Assembly: GCA_027487685.1 (NCBI GenBank)
Contig: JAIYDC010000005.1
Location: 1 to 32,256, forward strand
Length of the DNA stretch: 32,256 bases
Reading direction: 5' to 3'
Origin: Pseudomonadota bacterium
GTDB lineage: Bacteria; Bdellovibrionota; Bacteriovoracia; Bacteriovoracales; Bacteriovoracaceae
In this document: positions 1 to 11,019 of the stretch, piece after piece
Layout of the letters: every line of letters starts with the position of its first letter
Position numbering within the stretch: position 1 is the first letter of the stretch
Program-made: the position numbers and the translations under genes
The notes under the pieces: model-generated
Databases searched by the model: none
What the model was told of the DNA's origin: nothing
Seen by the model: only the letters and a program-made list of their open reading frames with translations

Positions 1-2
1 TG

Positions 3-1046
3 ATTGAACATCAAACGGGTAACACATCTAATCAAATCGACCTCACCAAGACCTTTGCCAACTTTATAACTGGACCATCAAATAATATTGCCCATGCTCT
101 CGCACTTGCAGTCTCGAAAGACCCAGGTAAATCATATCCTGCCCTCTACATCTATGGGAACTCAGGACTCGGAAAAACACATCTAATCCACGCCATCGCA
201 AATTTGGTAAGTTCAAATCGGCCTAGCATGAGAATATGCCTCACTACGGCTAATAGATTTATGAATGAGATGGTGGATTCTATTAAGAAAAATCAGTCTT
301 TCGAGTTTAAAAAACACTATACCGAGAGTACTGATATTTTAATTATCGATGATATCCACGAACTGAAGAATAAAACAACGACTCAAGAAATGTTCTTCCA
401 TATATTTAACGAACTAATTAGCAAAGGTAAGCAACTCGTTTTTACGTCAGATAAGACACCAAAAGAAATCGATGGCATCGAGGAGAGAATAAGAACTCGC
501 CTTTCCTCCGCACTGCCAGTAGAGATACAGCAACCAGATTTGGAAACTCGAATAGCAATCTTAAAGAAAAAAGCCATCGAAAAAGACGTTTACCTAAGTG
601 ACGATGTCGTAAATCTCGTAGCAAAATGCGTGAAAAGTAACATAAGGGAACTCGAAGGATGCCTTATCAAACTTGGGGCCGTAACCTCCATACTTAAAGT
701 CGACATTGACCTGGAAGTAGCGAGGGAGCATTTGAAACTAAATGAAGAGCTCGAGAATCAGAAGAATGTAACGATAGAAACCATCACAAAAACCGTCGCC
801 AATTATTATAAAATTCCACTAGGTGACATTAGAGGAAAGGCCAAAACCAAGGAAGTAGCATTACCAAGGCAAGTGGCGATGTATTTAGTAAGTAAAATGA
901 TAAAGCCAACTCTAAAAGAAAATGGACATTATTTTTCCGGCCGTGATCACTCCACTGTATTACATGCGATTAAGACAATTAGTGATCGGATTAAAAACGA
1001 CGCTCACCTTGGTCAACAAGTCTTAGATATAGAAAAGCAGCTCTGA
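3..1046 (+). CDS. dnaA: Chromosomal replication initiator DnaA, 5'-truncated by window edge
   Basis: The frame is open from the first bases of the window, so the start codon and about 100 N-terminal residues (domain I and the linker) lie outside; 347 residues are visible. An AAA+ ATPase core is clear: Walker A GNSGLGKTH (the usual form is GGVGLGKTH), Walker B ILIIDDIHELK, and an arginine-rich sensor stretch RIRTRLSSAL. The C-terminal DNA-binding domain IV carries LPRQVAMYL and the DnaA signature GRDHSTVLHA. ATP-bound DnaA binds 9-mer boxes and melts the origin. The product presumably acts on the box cluster directly downstream (1115-1278). The position at the head of a dnaN-recF-gyrB-gyrA cluster supports the call. 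Nothing in the visible part looks broken. The promoter and start cannot be judged here. Confidence 0.98.
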   Translation: MEHQTGNTSNQIDLTKTFANFITGPSNNIAHALALAVSKDPGKSYPALYIYGNSGLGKTHLIHAIANLVSSNRPSMRICLTTANRFMNEMVDSIKKNQSFEFKKHYTESTDILIIDDIHELKNKTTTQEMFFHIFNELISKGKQLVFTSDKTPKEIDGIEERIRTRLSSALPVEIQQPDLETRIAILKKKAIEKDVYLSDDVVNLVAKCVKSNIRELEGCLIKLGAVTSILKVDIDLEVAREHLKLNEELENQKNVTIETITKTVANYYKIPLGDIRGKAKTKEVALPRQVAMYLVSKMIKPTLKENGHYFSGRDHSTVLHAIKTISDRIKNDAHLGQQVLDIEKQL

Positions 1047-1114
1047 TTTTTAACATCCAATAAACCAATATTTAGATCAATAACCGGCAGTCGATAGAAC
1101 AACCTATTGAACAG

Positions 1115-1278
1115 TTGTGCACATTATGTGGAAAACCCCTCCAAGAGTGGAGCGATGGGTAATTTTACCTCGTTAAAACTAAGACGATTAATGTTGCCCC
1201 ACCAATTAACAGAACGAAATGTGGAGTACATGTTATCAACACTATTTTTATCCACAATGTGGAAAAAAATGTGGACCA
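1115..1278. promoter_or_regulatory. DnaA-box cluster
   Basis: One perfect consensus box TTATCCACA lies at 1248-1256 (+). TTTTCCACA occurs twice on the minus strand, at 1127-1135 and 1258-1266; the second faces the perfect box across a single base and forms an inverted repeat. Weaker matches are TTATCAACA at 1233-1241 (+), TACTCCACA at 1220-1228 (-), TGGTCCACA at 1270-1278 (-) and TTGTGCACA at 1115-1123 (+). Seven candidates in 164 bases is far above chance density and is typical of a DnaA-assembly region. The perfect site and the two TTTTCCACA sites are secure; the others are degenerate. Confidence 0.85.
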
Positions 1279-1485
1279 TATGGATAGTCAACGGCGCCAG
1301 TTCACAGCAACATGCGCAAGAATGACCGGTTGCAAACAATATCAAAAAAAGTGCGTTGAAAAGTTGCGATTTTAGAGGAACACACAATAATATCCGCACT
1401 TTATTTCGGTGCCTTGAAGGGAGGATGTAGACAGATTGTTAAAATAAGGATGCTAAGTAGCTAAATTAATTACGCCCAACTAGAA

Positions 1486-1560
1486 GTATCAACTCTGTCC
1501 CAGCTACTACTACTATAAGAATTATAAATACATACTATAAGAGATGAAGAAAAAGAAATG
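1486..1560. promoter_or_regulatory. Candidate DnaA-trio tract and DNA unwinding element
   Basis: Four CTA repeats at 1504-1515 on the plus strand read as TAG repeats on the minus strand, which is the 3'-GAT-5' form of the DnaA-trio element described for Bacillus subtilis. Directly after them the sequence becomes AT-rich (1514-1560, with two TATAAG/TATAAA-like stretches), as expected for the melting site. A degenerate box GTATCAACT (1486-1494, 6 of 9 matches to consensus) lies 9 bases upstream, separated by CTGTCCCAG. The order box, GC-richer spacer, trio, AT-rich DNA and its polarity match the B. subtilis layout. The call rests on pattern alone. Confidence 0.6.
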
Positions 1561-1580
1561 GTCCTACAGGGGCACATTAC

Positions 1581-1609
1581 TTGATTAAGTGATCCCATAA
1601 AGTTAAAAC
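1581..1609 (+). promoter_or_regulatory. Weak candidate promoter for dnaN
   Basis: TTGATT (1581-1586) is followed after 17 bases by TAAAAC (1604-1609). Each hexamer matches the sigma-70 consensus at 4 of 6 positions. It would start transcription near 1616, just upstream of the dnaN ribosome site at 1621. dnaN is separated from dnaA by the origin, so it may need its own promoter, but this match is weak and could be chance. Confidence 0.25.
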
Positions 1610-1631
1610 TTTGTCCTACCGAGGACAATGT

Positions 1632-2741
1632 ATGAAGCTAACGATTCAATCTCAAATTTTAAGAGATGCTATAAATAAAGTTTTGTCAGTCGTAGATAAG
1701 AAAAACTCTCGAGCAATACTCACCAATTGTCTTTTGAAATCCCACGGAAAGAAGTTGGAAATTATAGCCACTGATTTAGAAGTATCTGCAAAGATTATTT
1801 TAAATGCTCAAATCGAAAGTGAAGGAAGCTTCTGTATCAATAGTAAAAATATAGCAGATATCCTAAGAGAGCTTCCTAATGAGGACCTTGTTCTGCATGT
1901 TGATAACAACCTTTTAAATCTGACCTGCAAAAGTATCAATTATTCATTGTTAATAATAAACCCTGATGAATTTCCTACACTCAGCTTCCAAAATCAAAGT
2001 TCAGAATTTAGACTTAAGACTAAGCAGATAGCACATATCATTAATAAAACGTCACACGCGATATCAACCGATGAGACAAGATTATATCTAAATGGCATCT
2101 ACCTGCAGATGAGTGATTCTAAGCTAAGGGCAGTAGCAATAGACGGTCACCGGCTAGCCCTACTTGATACTCACGAATTTATCGGAGAGAATAAATTTTT
2201 AGGTGACGGTGTAATTATCCCCAAAAAAGGCATATCTGAACTCAAGAAAATTGCCGAAACATTTCCAGAAGATGAGATTTCGATATCACTAGACGACTCT
2301 TTTATGTTTGTTAACGCTCGAAATGAGTACTATCTATCAATCCGCCTCATTGCACGTGAATACCCTAAGTACCAAACAGTCATTCCATCAAAGACTTCAA
2401 ACAGATTTTATATCGATCGAAATGCTATTCTGAATGCAGTAAAGAGAATAAAAATCCTGTCTAATGAAAAAACTAATGGAGTGAAACTTAACATCCAAAA
2501 GAACGAACTCATTATATCTACAAATCATCCGTCATTGGGCCAGGCAACTGAAGTACTTCCTATCTCCTACGATGGAAAGGCCACAGAAATTGGATTTAAT
2601 GCAAAATATCTAATTGAGAGCCTCACTGTACTAAACGAAACCGATGTAACTTTTGAATTTAATAATGAACTTAGTCCGGTCGTAATTAAGGCCGACGATC
2701 TCCCGGAGTTCTTAGGCATAATTATGCCTCTCAAGCTCTAG
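1632..2741 (+). CDS. dnaN: DNA polymerase III beta subunit (sliding clamp)
   Basis: This encodes a 369-residue protein, the usual clamp length (about 366 in E. coli). The N-terminal MKLTIQSQILRDAINKVLSV, the middle RAVAIDGHRLALLD and the C-terminal LGIIMPLKL match the three-domain beta clamp, which encircles DNA as a dimer and tethers Pol III and repair polymerases. The ATG at 1632 is chosen because GAGGA at 1621-1625 sits 6 bases upstream. A TTG at 1611 would add seven residues not usual for the family and would lie upstream of that ribosome site. The gene ends 3 bases before recF, so the two are probably co-transcribed. Its bases are visibly AT-rich: two 60-base lines I counted (1681-1740 and 2461-2520) hold 20 and 17 G or C. 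Confidence 0.97.
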   Translation: MKLTIQSQILRDAINKVLSVVDKKNSRAILTNCLLKSHGKKLEIIATDLEVSAKIILNAQIESEGSFCINSKNIADILRELPNEDLVLHVDNNLLNLTCKSINYSLLIINPDEFPTLSFQNQSSEFRLKTKQIAHIINKTSHAISTDETRLYLNGIYLQMSDSKLRAVAIDGHRLALLDTHEFIGENKFLGDGVIIPKKGISELKKIAETFPEDEISISLDDSFMFVNARNEYYLSIRLIAREYPKYQTVIPSKTSNRFYIDRNAILNAVKRIKILSNEKTNGVKLNIQKNELIISTNHPSLGQATEVLPISYDGKATEIGFNAKYLIESLTVLNETDVTFEFNNELSPVVIKADDLPEFLGIIMPLKL

Positions 2742-2744
2742 CGG

Positions 2745-3860
2745 ATGCTCTCAGAAAAACATAACGGTTGGAAACTTGAGAAATTACAGGTTCAAAATTT
2801 TAGAAACCTGAAAACATCACTTTTTAACTTCGCCCCGGGGATAAACTGTATTCTGGGTCAAAATGGGAATGGTAAAACAAACCTCCTCGAAGCTGTCTAC
2901 TTTACCACCAATCGAAAATCCTTCCGTAAAAATACCGATTATGCACAAATGATCAACATTGAGGGTGCAAACCCAGAGATTGTGATTCAAGCAGTATTTT
3001 CGAATGGGGTTGAGCTTCTCCCCTACTCCCTTCGATTAACTGAAACTACAGATGAAAGATATATCAACAATAAACTGGAAAAAAAGAAATTCATCACGTC
3101 TTCAGTCTTTATAAATCCCTTTGATGCTTATAGCTTTCACACTAGTTCGTCTTTCAGACGTCAATGGATAGATTCTCATATTTCTCTTGGAGACCGGGAA
3201 TATCGTCAGATTTTAACACGATTCCAAAAGTCCATGCGCTTTAGGAATTCATTGTTAGGCTACCAGGCCAAAGGATATGCTGGTCAGCTTATGGCAATTG
3301 ACGAACAAGTTGCTGAGTATTCTGCATTTCTAACTCATAGGCGAAACGAATTTCTAGCTGCATTGAATCAGTATATCACTTCCACCTTTCGCGAGATTTT
3401 TTCAGAAGAACATACTCTAGAGCTGACTCTTGAAAGCATCTTCACTCATTGGGACAAAAAGAGAATCTTTGACTTTTATCGGCACCAAGAGTCAACCGAC
3501 GCCAAAGCAGGAGTCACACAAGTTGGAATTCATCGCGATGACTTCATATTTAGCTTCAATGGACTCAACGCGTTCGAGTTCTGTTCTCTAGGTCAGCAAA
3601 AAATGGCCTTCCTGAGCTTGATATTTGCCTATATAGAGCTTTTTAGATATAAATTCAGGTCTTATCCCTTGGTTCTTATTGATGACGTTTCTGGCGAATT
3701 GGATAGCCAGAGGTGGAAAAACTTGGTTCAATATTTGGAGAAAAAAAACTTTCAAGTATTGATTACTACAGCCAACGAGAACTTTGGGAAAGAGTTGGAA
3801 AAGATTCCGGCATCCAAGAAGTTTTATATAGAACATGGAACGCTCACAAACCATGGATAG
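2745..3860 (+). CDS. recF: DNA replication and repair protein RecF
   Basis: This encodes 371 residues, normal for RecF. It is an SMC/ABC-like ATPase that binds gapped DNA and helps RecO and RecR load RecA at stalled forks. Visible motifs are the N-terminal LQVQNFRNL, Walker A GQNGNGKTN (residues 38-46), the ABC-type signature CSLGQQK (280-286), and Walker B LVLIDDVSGELD (about 309-320). The ATG lies 3 bases after the dnaN stop with only a weak GCGG upstream, so translation is probably coupled to dnaN. A later start at residue 11 or so would still leave the family core. The gyrB ribosome site overlaps the recF stop codon, continuing the operon. Confidence 0.96.
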   Translation: MLSEKHNGWKLEKLQVQNFRNLKTSLFNFAPGINCILGQNGNGKTNLLEAVYFTTNRKSFRKNTDYAQMINIEGANPEIVIQAVFSNGVELLPYSLRLTETTDERYINNKLEKKKFITSSVFINPFDAYSFHTSSSFRRQWIDSHISLGDREYRQILTRFQKSMRFRNSLLGYQAKGYAGQLMAIDEQVAEYSAFLTHRRNEFLAALNQYITSTFREIFSEEHTLELTLESIFTHWDKKRIFDFYRHQESTDAKAGVTQVGIHRDDFIFSFNGLNAFEFCSLGQQKMAFLSLIFAYIELFRYKFRSYPLVLIDDVSGELDSQRWKNLVQYLEKKNFQVLITTANENFGKELEKIPASKKFYIEHGTLTNHG

Positions 3861-3870
3861 GAGCACCTGA

Positions 3871-6318
<2,448 letters not shown>

Positions 6319-6336
6319 TTAGTTTAAGGAAGAATT

Positions 6337-8823
6337 ATGGCCATCGACGATAATAGCCCTCAACCGAATCACGGAAACATAACCCCTCTTCTCATCCAGG
6401 ATGAGATGCGGAACTGCTACCTAGACTACGCCATGTCCGTTATTGTCGGGCGCGCTCTCCCAGATGTCCGCGATGGTTTTAAACCAGTTCACCGACGCAT
6501 CCTCTTCGCGATGCACATGCTTAATAACTACCACAACCGACCGTACTTAAAGTCGGCGCGGATTGTCGGTGACGTTATCGGTAAGTACCACCCCCATGGT
6601 GACTCAGCAGTCTACGGAGCCCTCGTTCGTCTTGCGCAGGACTTTTCTATGCGCTACCCAATCATTGATGGTCAGGGGAACTTTGGTTCGATTGACGGGG
6701 ATAGTGCCGCGGCCATGCGATACACCGAATCGCGGATGCATAAATTGGCCAACGATTTACTTGGCGACATAGATAAGGAAACTGTCGACTGGCAGGATAA
6801 CTACGATGGTTCTCTCCAAGAGCCTACTGTTATGCCGACCAAGATCCCAAACCTTTTGATCAATGGGTCAGCTGGTATCGCTGTAGGTATGGCGACCAAT
6901 ATTCCGCCCCATAACCTTACTGAGGTCATGGATGGTCTCCTCGCTCTCCTTGATAACCCTGACCTCACGGTCCATGATTTCATCAAAATTATCCCGGGTC
7001 CGGATTTTCCTACCTATGGTTCTATTCATGGCACTGCTGGCATTCAACAAGCCTATCATACCGGAAAAGGAGTCATTCAGATCCGCGCGAAGGCCGACAT
7101 TGAGATCGGTAAAAATGATAGAGAAAAAATCGTCATTACAGAAATTCCGTATCAAGTTAACAAGGCAAAGCTGATCGAAAAGATCGCAGAACTCGTAACT
7201 GAGAAAGCGATTGAAGGAATTTCCGATATTCGCGACGAATCTTCAAGAGAGGGCATCAGGGTCGTCATCGACATTAAGCGGGGTGAACAGGGTGCTGTTA
7301 TCCTGAATCGCCTCTATAAACAGACCCAGATGCAGGTCTCGTTTGGCATTATTTTCCTCTCGATCTACAACGGCCAGCCTCGGGTCATGAATCTAAAAGA
7401 AATGCTTCAGTGCTTTGTCGAGCATCGCCGCGAAGTCGTTATACGTCGAACAACGTACGAATTAAAAAAGGCTAAAGAGCGAGCGCATATCTTAGAAGGT
7501 CTTAAGATCGCAGTCGAGAACATCGATGAAATCGTTGAGATGATTAAAAAATCTGAGGGACCAGCTCAGGCCAAAGACCAGCTCATGCATAGGTTCGCAA
7601 TGTCGACGATTCAGGCGCAGGCCGTTCTCGACATGCGGCTTCAGAGACTCACGGGTCTTGAGCGTGATAAAATCGTTGCAGATTATGAAACGATCATGAA
7701 AGAGATTGCAAGATTAGAGGGAATCCTTGGTTCTGAAGCCCAGATCAAAGATATCATCCGTGGTGAATTCGTTGAGATTCGCGAGAATTACGGGGACACT
7801 CGTCGGACTGAAATCATCGCTCAAGCGGATGAGATTCAAATGGAAGATCTTATTAAAAACGAAGAGGTTATCGTTACCATCACGCAAAAGGGTTACCTGA
7901 AGCGGATGGCAAAAGACACCTATCGCTCGCAAAAACGTGGTGGTAAGGGTGTTAAGGGCGCTGACCTTGATGACGATTTCTACACGTCAATCTTCACCGC
8001 AGACACCCATGACACGCTTATGATCTTCACTGACAAGGGGACTGTGTTCTCGATTAAGGTTTACCAAATACCTGAGGGGCAGCGGACCTCTAAGGGACGG
8101 AACATCGTTAATATTATTACGCTTCCTCAAGACGAGAAAGTAAAAGAAATTATTACAGTCCCAAGAGAAGCCGAGGGCCACTACCTCGTCTTCGCAACGA
8201 AGCACGGTATCGTGAAGAAATCGGAATTATCTGAGTATAAAAACCTCCGTCAAAATGGACTTAAGGCCATAAAGGTCGTAGATGGCGACGGAGTTCTCGG
8301 AGTCAGAATTACCGATGGAAAAAAAGACGTTCTACTCGCCTCTTCAGGTGGAAAGTCCATTCGATTCCATGAGGATGAGTGCCGTGTTCTTGGCCGCGTA
8401 TCTCAGGGCGTAAAAGGTATGACCCTCGAAGAAGGCGAAGTCGTCATCGGAATGGAAGTGATCGACGAGAAGTCCGAGATTTTAACCGTCACTGCTAGAG
8501 GCTATGGAAAGCGGTCAAGTGCTGAGGAGTACCGGACCCAATCTCGCGGTGGGAAAGGCATCTTGGCGATGAAGCTTACTGAGAAGACCGGCGAAATTAT
8601 GGGCATCCTTCCTGTCACTGACAAAGATGACCTGATGATTATCACAGATAAAGGGCAGGTCATCCGTACGAAAATCTCGGGAATATCGCTACTGGGAAGG
8701 AATACTCAAGGGGTACGCCTTATCAACGTTAAGCCTGACGAGAAGGTCGTTGCGGTTGAGAAAATTGCCGAGTCCGACGAAGAGACTGTTGATGGTGAAA
8801 CTCCTGATACTCCGGTTCAGTAG
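6337..8823 (+). CDS. gyrA: DNA gyrase subunit A
   Basis: This 828-residue subunit cleaves and rejoins DNA through Tyr129 in AAMRYTESR. The N-terminal [18 protein letters not shown] and VHRRILFAM are typical. A true GyrA box QKRGGKG (532-538) starts the beta-pinwheel that wraps DNA and separates this from ParC; a second box-like QSRGGKG is at 735-741. AAGGAAG (6326-6332) lies 4 bases before the ATG, and gyrB ends 18 bases upstream, so the two are one unit. In the quinolone-resistance region the sequence is [12 protein letters not shown]: the position of E. coli Ser83 is Ser90, but the position of Asp87 is Gly94. The acidic tail (residues about 815-824) is also GyrA-like. The end overlaps the next gene by 32 bases. 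Confidence 0.99.
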   Translation: MAIDDNSPQPNHGNITPLLIQDEMRNCYLDYAMSVIVGRALPDVRDGFKPVHRRILFAMHMLNNYHNRPYLKSARIVGDVIGKYHPHGDSAVYGALVRLAQDFSMRYPIIDGQGNFGSIDGDSAAAMRYTESRMHKLANDLLGDIDKETVDWQDNYDGSLQEPTVMPTKIPNLLINGSAGIAVGMATNIPPHNLTEVMDGLLALLDNPDLTVHDFIKIIPGPDFPTYGSIHGTAGIQQAYHTGKGVIQIRAKADIEIGKNDREKIVITEIPYQVNKAKLIEKIAELVTEKAIEGISDIRDESSREGIRVVIDIKRGEQGAVILNRLYKQTQMQVSFGIIFLSIYNGQPRVMNLKEMLQCFVEHRREVVIRRTTYELKKAKERAHILEGLKIAVENIDEIVEMIKKSEGPAQAKDQLMHRFAMSTIQAQAVLDMRLQRLTGLERDKIVADYETIMKEIARLEGILGSEAQIKDIIRGEFVEIRENYGDTRRTEIIAQADEIQMEDLIKNEEVIVTITQKGYLKRMAKDTYRSQKRGGKGVKGADLDDDFYTSIFTADTHDTLMIFTDKGTVFSIKVYQIPEGQRTSKGRNIVNIITLPQDEKVKEIITVPREAEGHYLVFATKHGIVKKSELSEYKNLRQNGLKAIKVVDGDGVLGVRITDGKKDVLLASSGGKSIRFHEDECRVLGRVSQGVKGMTLEEGEVVIGMEVIDEKSEILTVTARGYGKRSSAEEYRTQSRGGKGILAMKLTEKTGEIMGILPVTDKDDLMIITDKGQVIRTKISGISLLGRNTQGVRLINVKPDEKVVAVEKIAESDEETVDGETPDTPVQ

Positions 8824-9601
8824 ACTTTTAATTCTTTGTGCAGTCCTGGGGTTTAGTTACGCTTGTGACTTCACCTCAGGACTTAACCAAGACATCCTTA
8901 CGGCCCAGCGCCATGTTGATAATCAAGATTTCTCAAAAGCTGTTGAGCTTTATGAAAGAGTTTTAAAGAAAAACCCTTCCAAACTGATCAAGACGAAGAT
9001 TAACTATCAATTGGCGGAAATCTACTACCTGTATTTGGATGAACAGGTCAAAGCGCTCAAGTACTACCAATTTATTGTGGACAACGTAGACGACCCTCTT
9101 TGGCAGGTAAAATCTCTAGAGAAAATGGCAGATATTAATTTTACTTTTGCTAAGAATTTTATAGAGGCGATACGAGCATACCAAGTTCTTATGCAGGTGA
9201 AACCGAGACTTAAAAATTTCGATTATTATTATCTACGTGTTGGGGAGTCATATTTCGAGCTTGGTCGTTATGATAAAGCACGGGAGATTTTCAACCAAAT
9301 TCTCAACCAACCAACTAATCCATACTATGTGGAAGCATACAATCAGATGGGGCTTATCGAGTTTTATAATAGGAACTGGGATAAAGCAGTTGATTACTGG
9401 CTTGAGTACCTCAAGCGAGAGCGTCGAAAAGATCATATTGTTAAAATCAAATTCTTAATTGCGAATGCTTACGAGTCCAATGAAATGCTCAAAGAAGCCT
9501 ATAATATTTACTATTCAATCCTTCCTTCATATCCCAATCCTGAAGTTCTTCGTGCACGACTCAAGTCGTTATATGCCCGCCGAGTTGCAAGAAAACGTTA
9601 G
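8792..9601 (+). CDS. TPR-repeat probable lipoprotein of unknown role
   Basis: From ATG 8792 this gives 269 residues, starting inside gyrA with a 32-base overlap in another frame; GTG 8795 is an alternative start. GAAGAGA at 8778-8784 is a plausible ribosome site. The N-terminus ([19 protein letters not shown]) is a signal peptide ending in SYAC, with Cys25 as the likely lipidation site, although the -3 and -2 residues are not those of a canonical lipobox. The rest is alpha-helical with about five TPR-like units, for example [16 protein letters not shown] and [14 protein letters not shown]. Size and layout resemble BamD/YfiO-type outer-membrane lipoproteins, but I see no residue pattern specific to them. 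It probably works as a periplasmic scaffold. Whether it has anything to do with gyrase is doubtful; coupling may only be for expression. Confidence 0.75.
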   Translation: MVKLLILRFSRLLILCAVLGFSYACDFTSGLNQDILTAQRHVDNQDFSKAVELYERVLKKNPSKLIKTKINYQLAEIYYLYLDEQVKALKYYQFIVDNVDDPLWQVKSLEKMADINFTFAKNFIEAIRAYQVLMQVKPRLKNFDYYYLRVGESYFELGRYDKAREIFNQILNQPTNPYYVEAYNQMGLIEFYNRNWDKAVDYWLEYLKRERRKDHIVKIKFLIANAYESNEMLKEAYNIYYSILPSYPNPEVLRARLKSLYARRVARKR

Positions 9602-9653
9602 ACCGGTAGAGTTAAATCATTTATCTTATTTCAAAGATTTATAGGTAGGCAGA

Positions 9654-9845
9654 ATGACCAGTTGGCAAAAAGCACTAGCTATCGCTCTTGGCTTGCCGTC
9701 AACAATTATGGGCATTTTTTTTGTTTTTCAGGAGCTTGTGGGCCACGGCATCATAACTCAGGGGTGGGCCCAAGTTATCCTGATTTCCGTTGTAGTTGTA
9801 ATGCTTATTAAAATGATTCAGGTCTCATGGAAAAAAAAGAAATAG
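9654..9845 (+). CDS. Small two-helix membrane protein, AtpZ-like candidate
   Basis: A 63-residue protein with two predicted membrane helices (about 7-30 and 38-56) and a basic end, SWKKKK. TAGGTAGG at 9642-9649 gives a ribosome site 4 bases before the ATG. Its last 19 bases overlap the next gene, an AtpI-like protein, and atpB follows. In many bacteria a short two-helix protein (AtpZ) precedes AtpI at the head of the atp operon, so position and topology suggest an assembly or ion-uptake helper for the Fo sector. The sequence itself is too short and too plain for me to recognise the family with confidence. Confidence 0.6.
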   Translation: MTSWQKALAIALGLPSTIMGIFFVFQELVGHGIITQGWAQVILISVVVVMLIKMIQVSWKKKK

Positions 9846-10204
9846 ATAAAAGATTTTATTTCCTGTCAGCGGTAAATCTCATTCCGGCCATCATACTTGG
9901 CGGAGGCATGACCTTTGATTCTCTTTCTTTGGCGGGCGCTCTTCTCGTTCTTGTTATCAACCATACAGTCTTGGTCAGTATTGTTAAATCAGTGACGAGT
10001 AGTGCAAGCGAGGAAGGCCGTGGCTCGTCGCGGCAAATGACTCGAATTCTTGGGCTCATGTTTTTAAAGTTTTGCCTATTGTTCGGAGTTGTAGCCCTGA
10101 TCTATTTTTATAAGAAAGAACTCATCACAAAACTCTTCCTCATAATCTTTTTCCAATTGATAATTCAGGTCGTAAGTATTAAAAACAATTACCAAAATAG
10201 TTAG
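9827..10204 (+). CDS. AtpI-like ATP synthase assembly protein
   Basis: A 125-residue membrane protein with four predicted helices (about 11-28, 34-55, 73-94 and 101-118) and a hydrophilic basic loop SSASEEGRGSSRQMTR between the second and third. Length, four-helix topology and position directly before atpB fit AtpI/UncI, which helps assemble the c-ring. It overlaps the upstream small gene by 19 bases and ends 9 bases before the atpB start, so the set is one operon. AtpI proteins are poorly conserved, so the call depends largely on context. I leave the symbol blank for that reason. Confidence 0.7.
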   Translation: MEKKEIDKRFYFLSAVNLIPAIILGGGMTFDSLSLAGALLVLVINHTVLVSIVKSVTSSASEEGRGSSRQMTRILGLMFLKFCLLFGVVALIYFYKKELITKLFLIIFFQLIIQVVSIKNNYQNS

Positions 10205-10213
10205 GACACACAA

Positions 10214-10984
10214 ATGAAACTTTTAGGTCTTATCGCCTTATTCTTGGCCCAGTCAGCCTTCGCATCGGGTGGGTTCAACTTTTTTAATGAAGCTTCAGAT
10301 GCAACGCATATACCCGCTCACACACTCGCACTTATTATTGGCTCTCTCGTTATGTTGGTGACCGGAGTCATCTATCGAGCACAGCTGTCTTCGGTAAAAA
10401 ATTACATTGTCCCTGACCGTGGTATTTCAGTTCGTAATCTTGTAGAGGCCCTCGGGCAGTCAATGTATGGAACTGCAAAAACCGTCATGGGCGAAGAATC
10501 TGCAAAGAAGTATTTTTCATACGTTATTTTCGCATTCTTTTTTATTTTGATTAATAATCTTCTGGGTATTATTCCCGGCTCAATGTCAGCGAATCAAAAC
10601 CTCAACACGACTCTCGCACTAGGTATTTTTACCTTTGTTTATTTTAATTTTCAGGGAATAAGAGCCGTTGGTTTCGTAAATTATATGAAACACTTTGCAG
10701 GTCCAATGCCTGCGCTTGCCTTATTAATTTTTCCTATCGAAATTATTTCAGTCTCAGTCAGACCACTTTCATTGGCACTGCGGTTGCGTGGAAATATGGA
10801 TGGGGATCACTTGATACTTGGTATCTTTTCGGAACTGGTTCCTTACCTTGTCCCTATACCGTTTTACGCAATGGGGATTTTTGTAGGATTCCTGCAAGCC
10901 TTCGTCTTCACACTATTAACAATGATCTATATCGGTATGGCCACTGCTCACCACGATCATGGCGATCACGAACACCATCACTGA
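10214..10984 (+). CDS. atpB: ATP synthase Fo subunit a
   Basis: A 256-residue subunit that forms the proton half-channels facing the c-ring. The essential arginine is Arg190 in SLALRLRGNM, and LQAFVFTLL near the end is the usual last-helix motif with Gln228. Differences from the common pattern are Arg192 where RLFGN proteins have Phe, His199 at the position of E. coli Glu219, and a His-rich tail (7 His in the last 11 residues). The N-terminal 18 residues (MKLLGLIALFLAQSAFAS) look like a cleavable signal peptide, which would place the mature N-terminus in the periplasm as the topology requires. TAGGA at 10202-10206 provides the ribosome site and overlaps the previous stop codon. No F1 genes follow. 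Confidence 0.97.
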   Translation: MKLLGLIALFLAQSAFASGGFNFFNEASDATHIPAHTLALIIGSLVMLVTGVIYRAQLSSVKNYIVPDRGISVRNLVEALGQSMYGTAKTVMGEESAKKYFSYVIFAFFFILINNLLGIIPGSMSANQNLNTTLALGIFTFVYFNFQGIRAVGFVNYMKHFAGPMPALALLIFPIEIISVSVRPLSLALRLRGNMDGDHLILGIFSELVPYLVPIPFYAMGIFVGFLQAFVFTLLTMIYIGMATAHHDHGDHEHHH

Positions 10985-11019
10985 TTAGATCGAGACTTTT
11001 TTTTACAAAGGAAAAAAAG

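Larger units (their letters stand above)
1047..1631. other. oriC: Probable chromosomal origin oriC (dnaA-dnaN intergenic region)
   Basis: This 585-base gap is the only stretch over 300 bases without a gene. It sits between dnaA and dnaN, a common oriC location. From left to right it holds a small hairpin (CTCCA 1139-1143 / TGGAG 1148-1152) without a T-tract, a dense group of DnaA-box-like 9-mers (1115-1278), about 200 bases with no obvious motif, and then a CTA-repeat tract leading into AT-rich DNA (1504-1560). Short open frames here on both strands have no ribosome site or recognisable protein and are not called. The origin role is inferred from position and motif content. A GC-skew switch or marker-frequency peak would confirm it. 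Confidence 0.85.

Noticed and set aside
1139-1160. Hairpin after dnaA as a terminator
   Set aside because: The stem is only 5 bp (with an ACCC/GGGT extension across a bulge) and no T-tract follows, so it is not a convincing Rho-independent terminator.
1107-1325. Open frames of 72 and 91 codons inside the dnaA-dnaN gap (also 1124-1399 on the minus strand)
   Set aside because: They run through the DnaA boxes, have no convincing ribosome site, and their translations show no domain, signal peptide or normal composition.
1611-1631. Extended dnaN start at TTG 1611
   Set aside because: It precedes the GAGGA ribosome site at 1621 that serves ATG 1632, and adds residues not typical of beta clamps.
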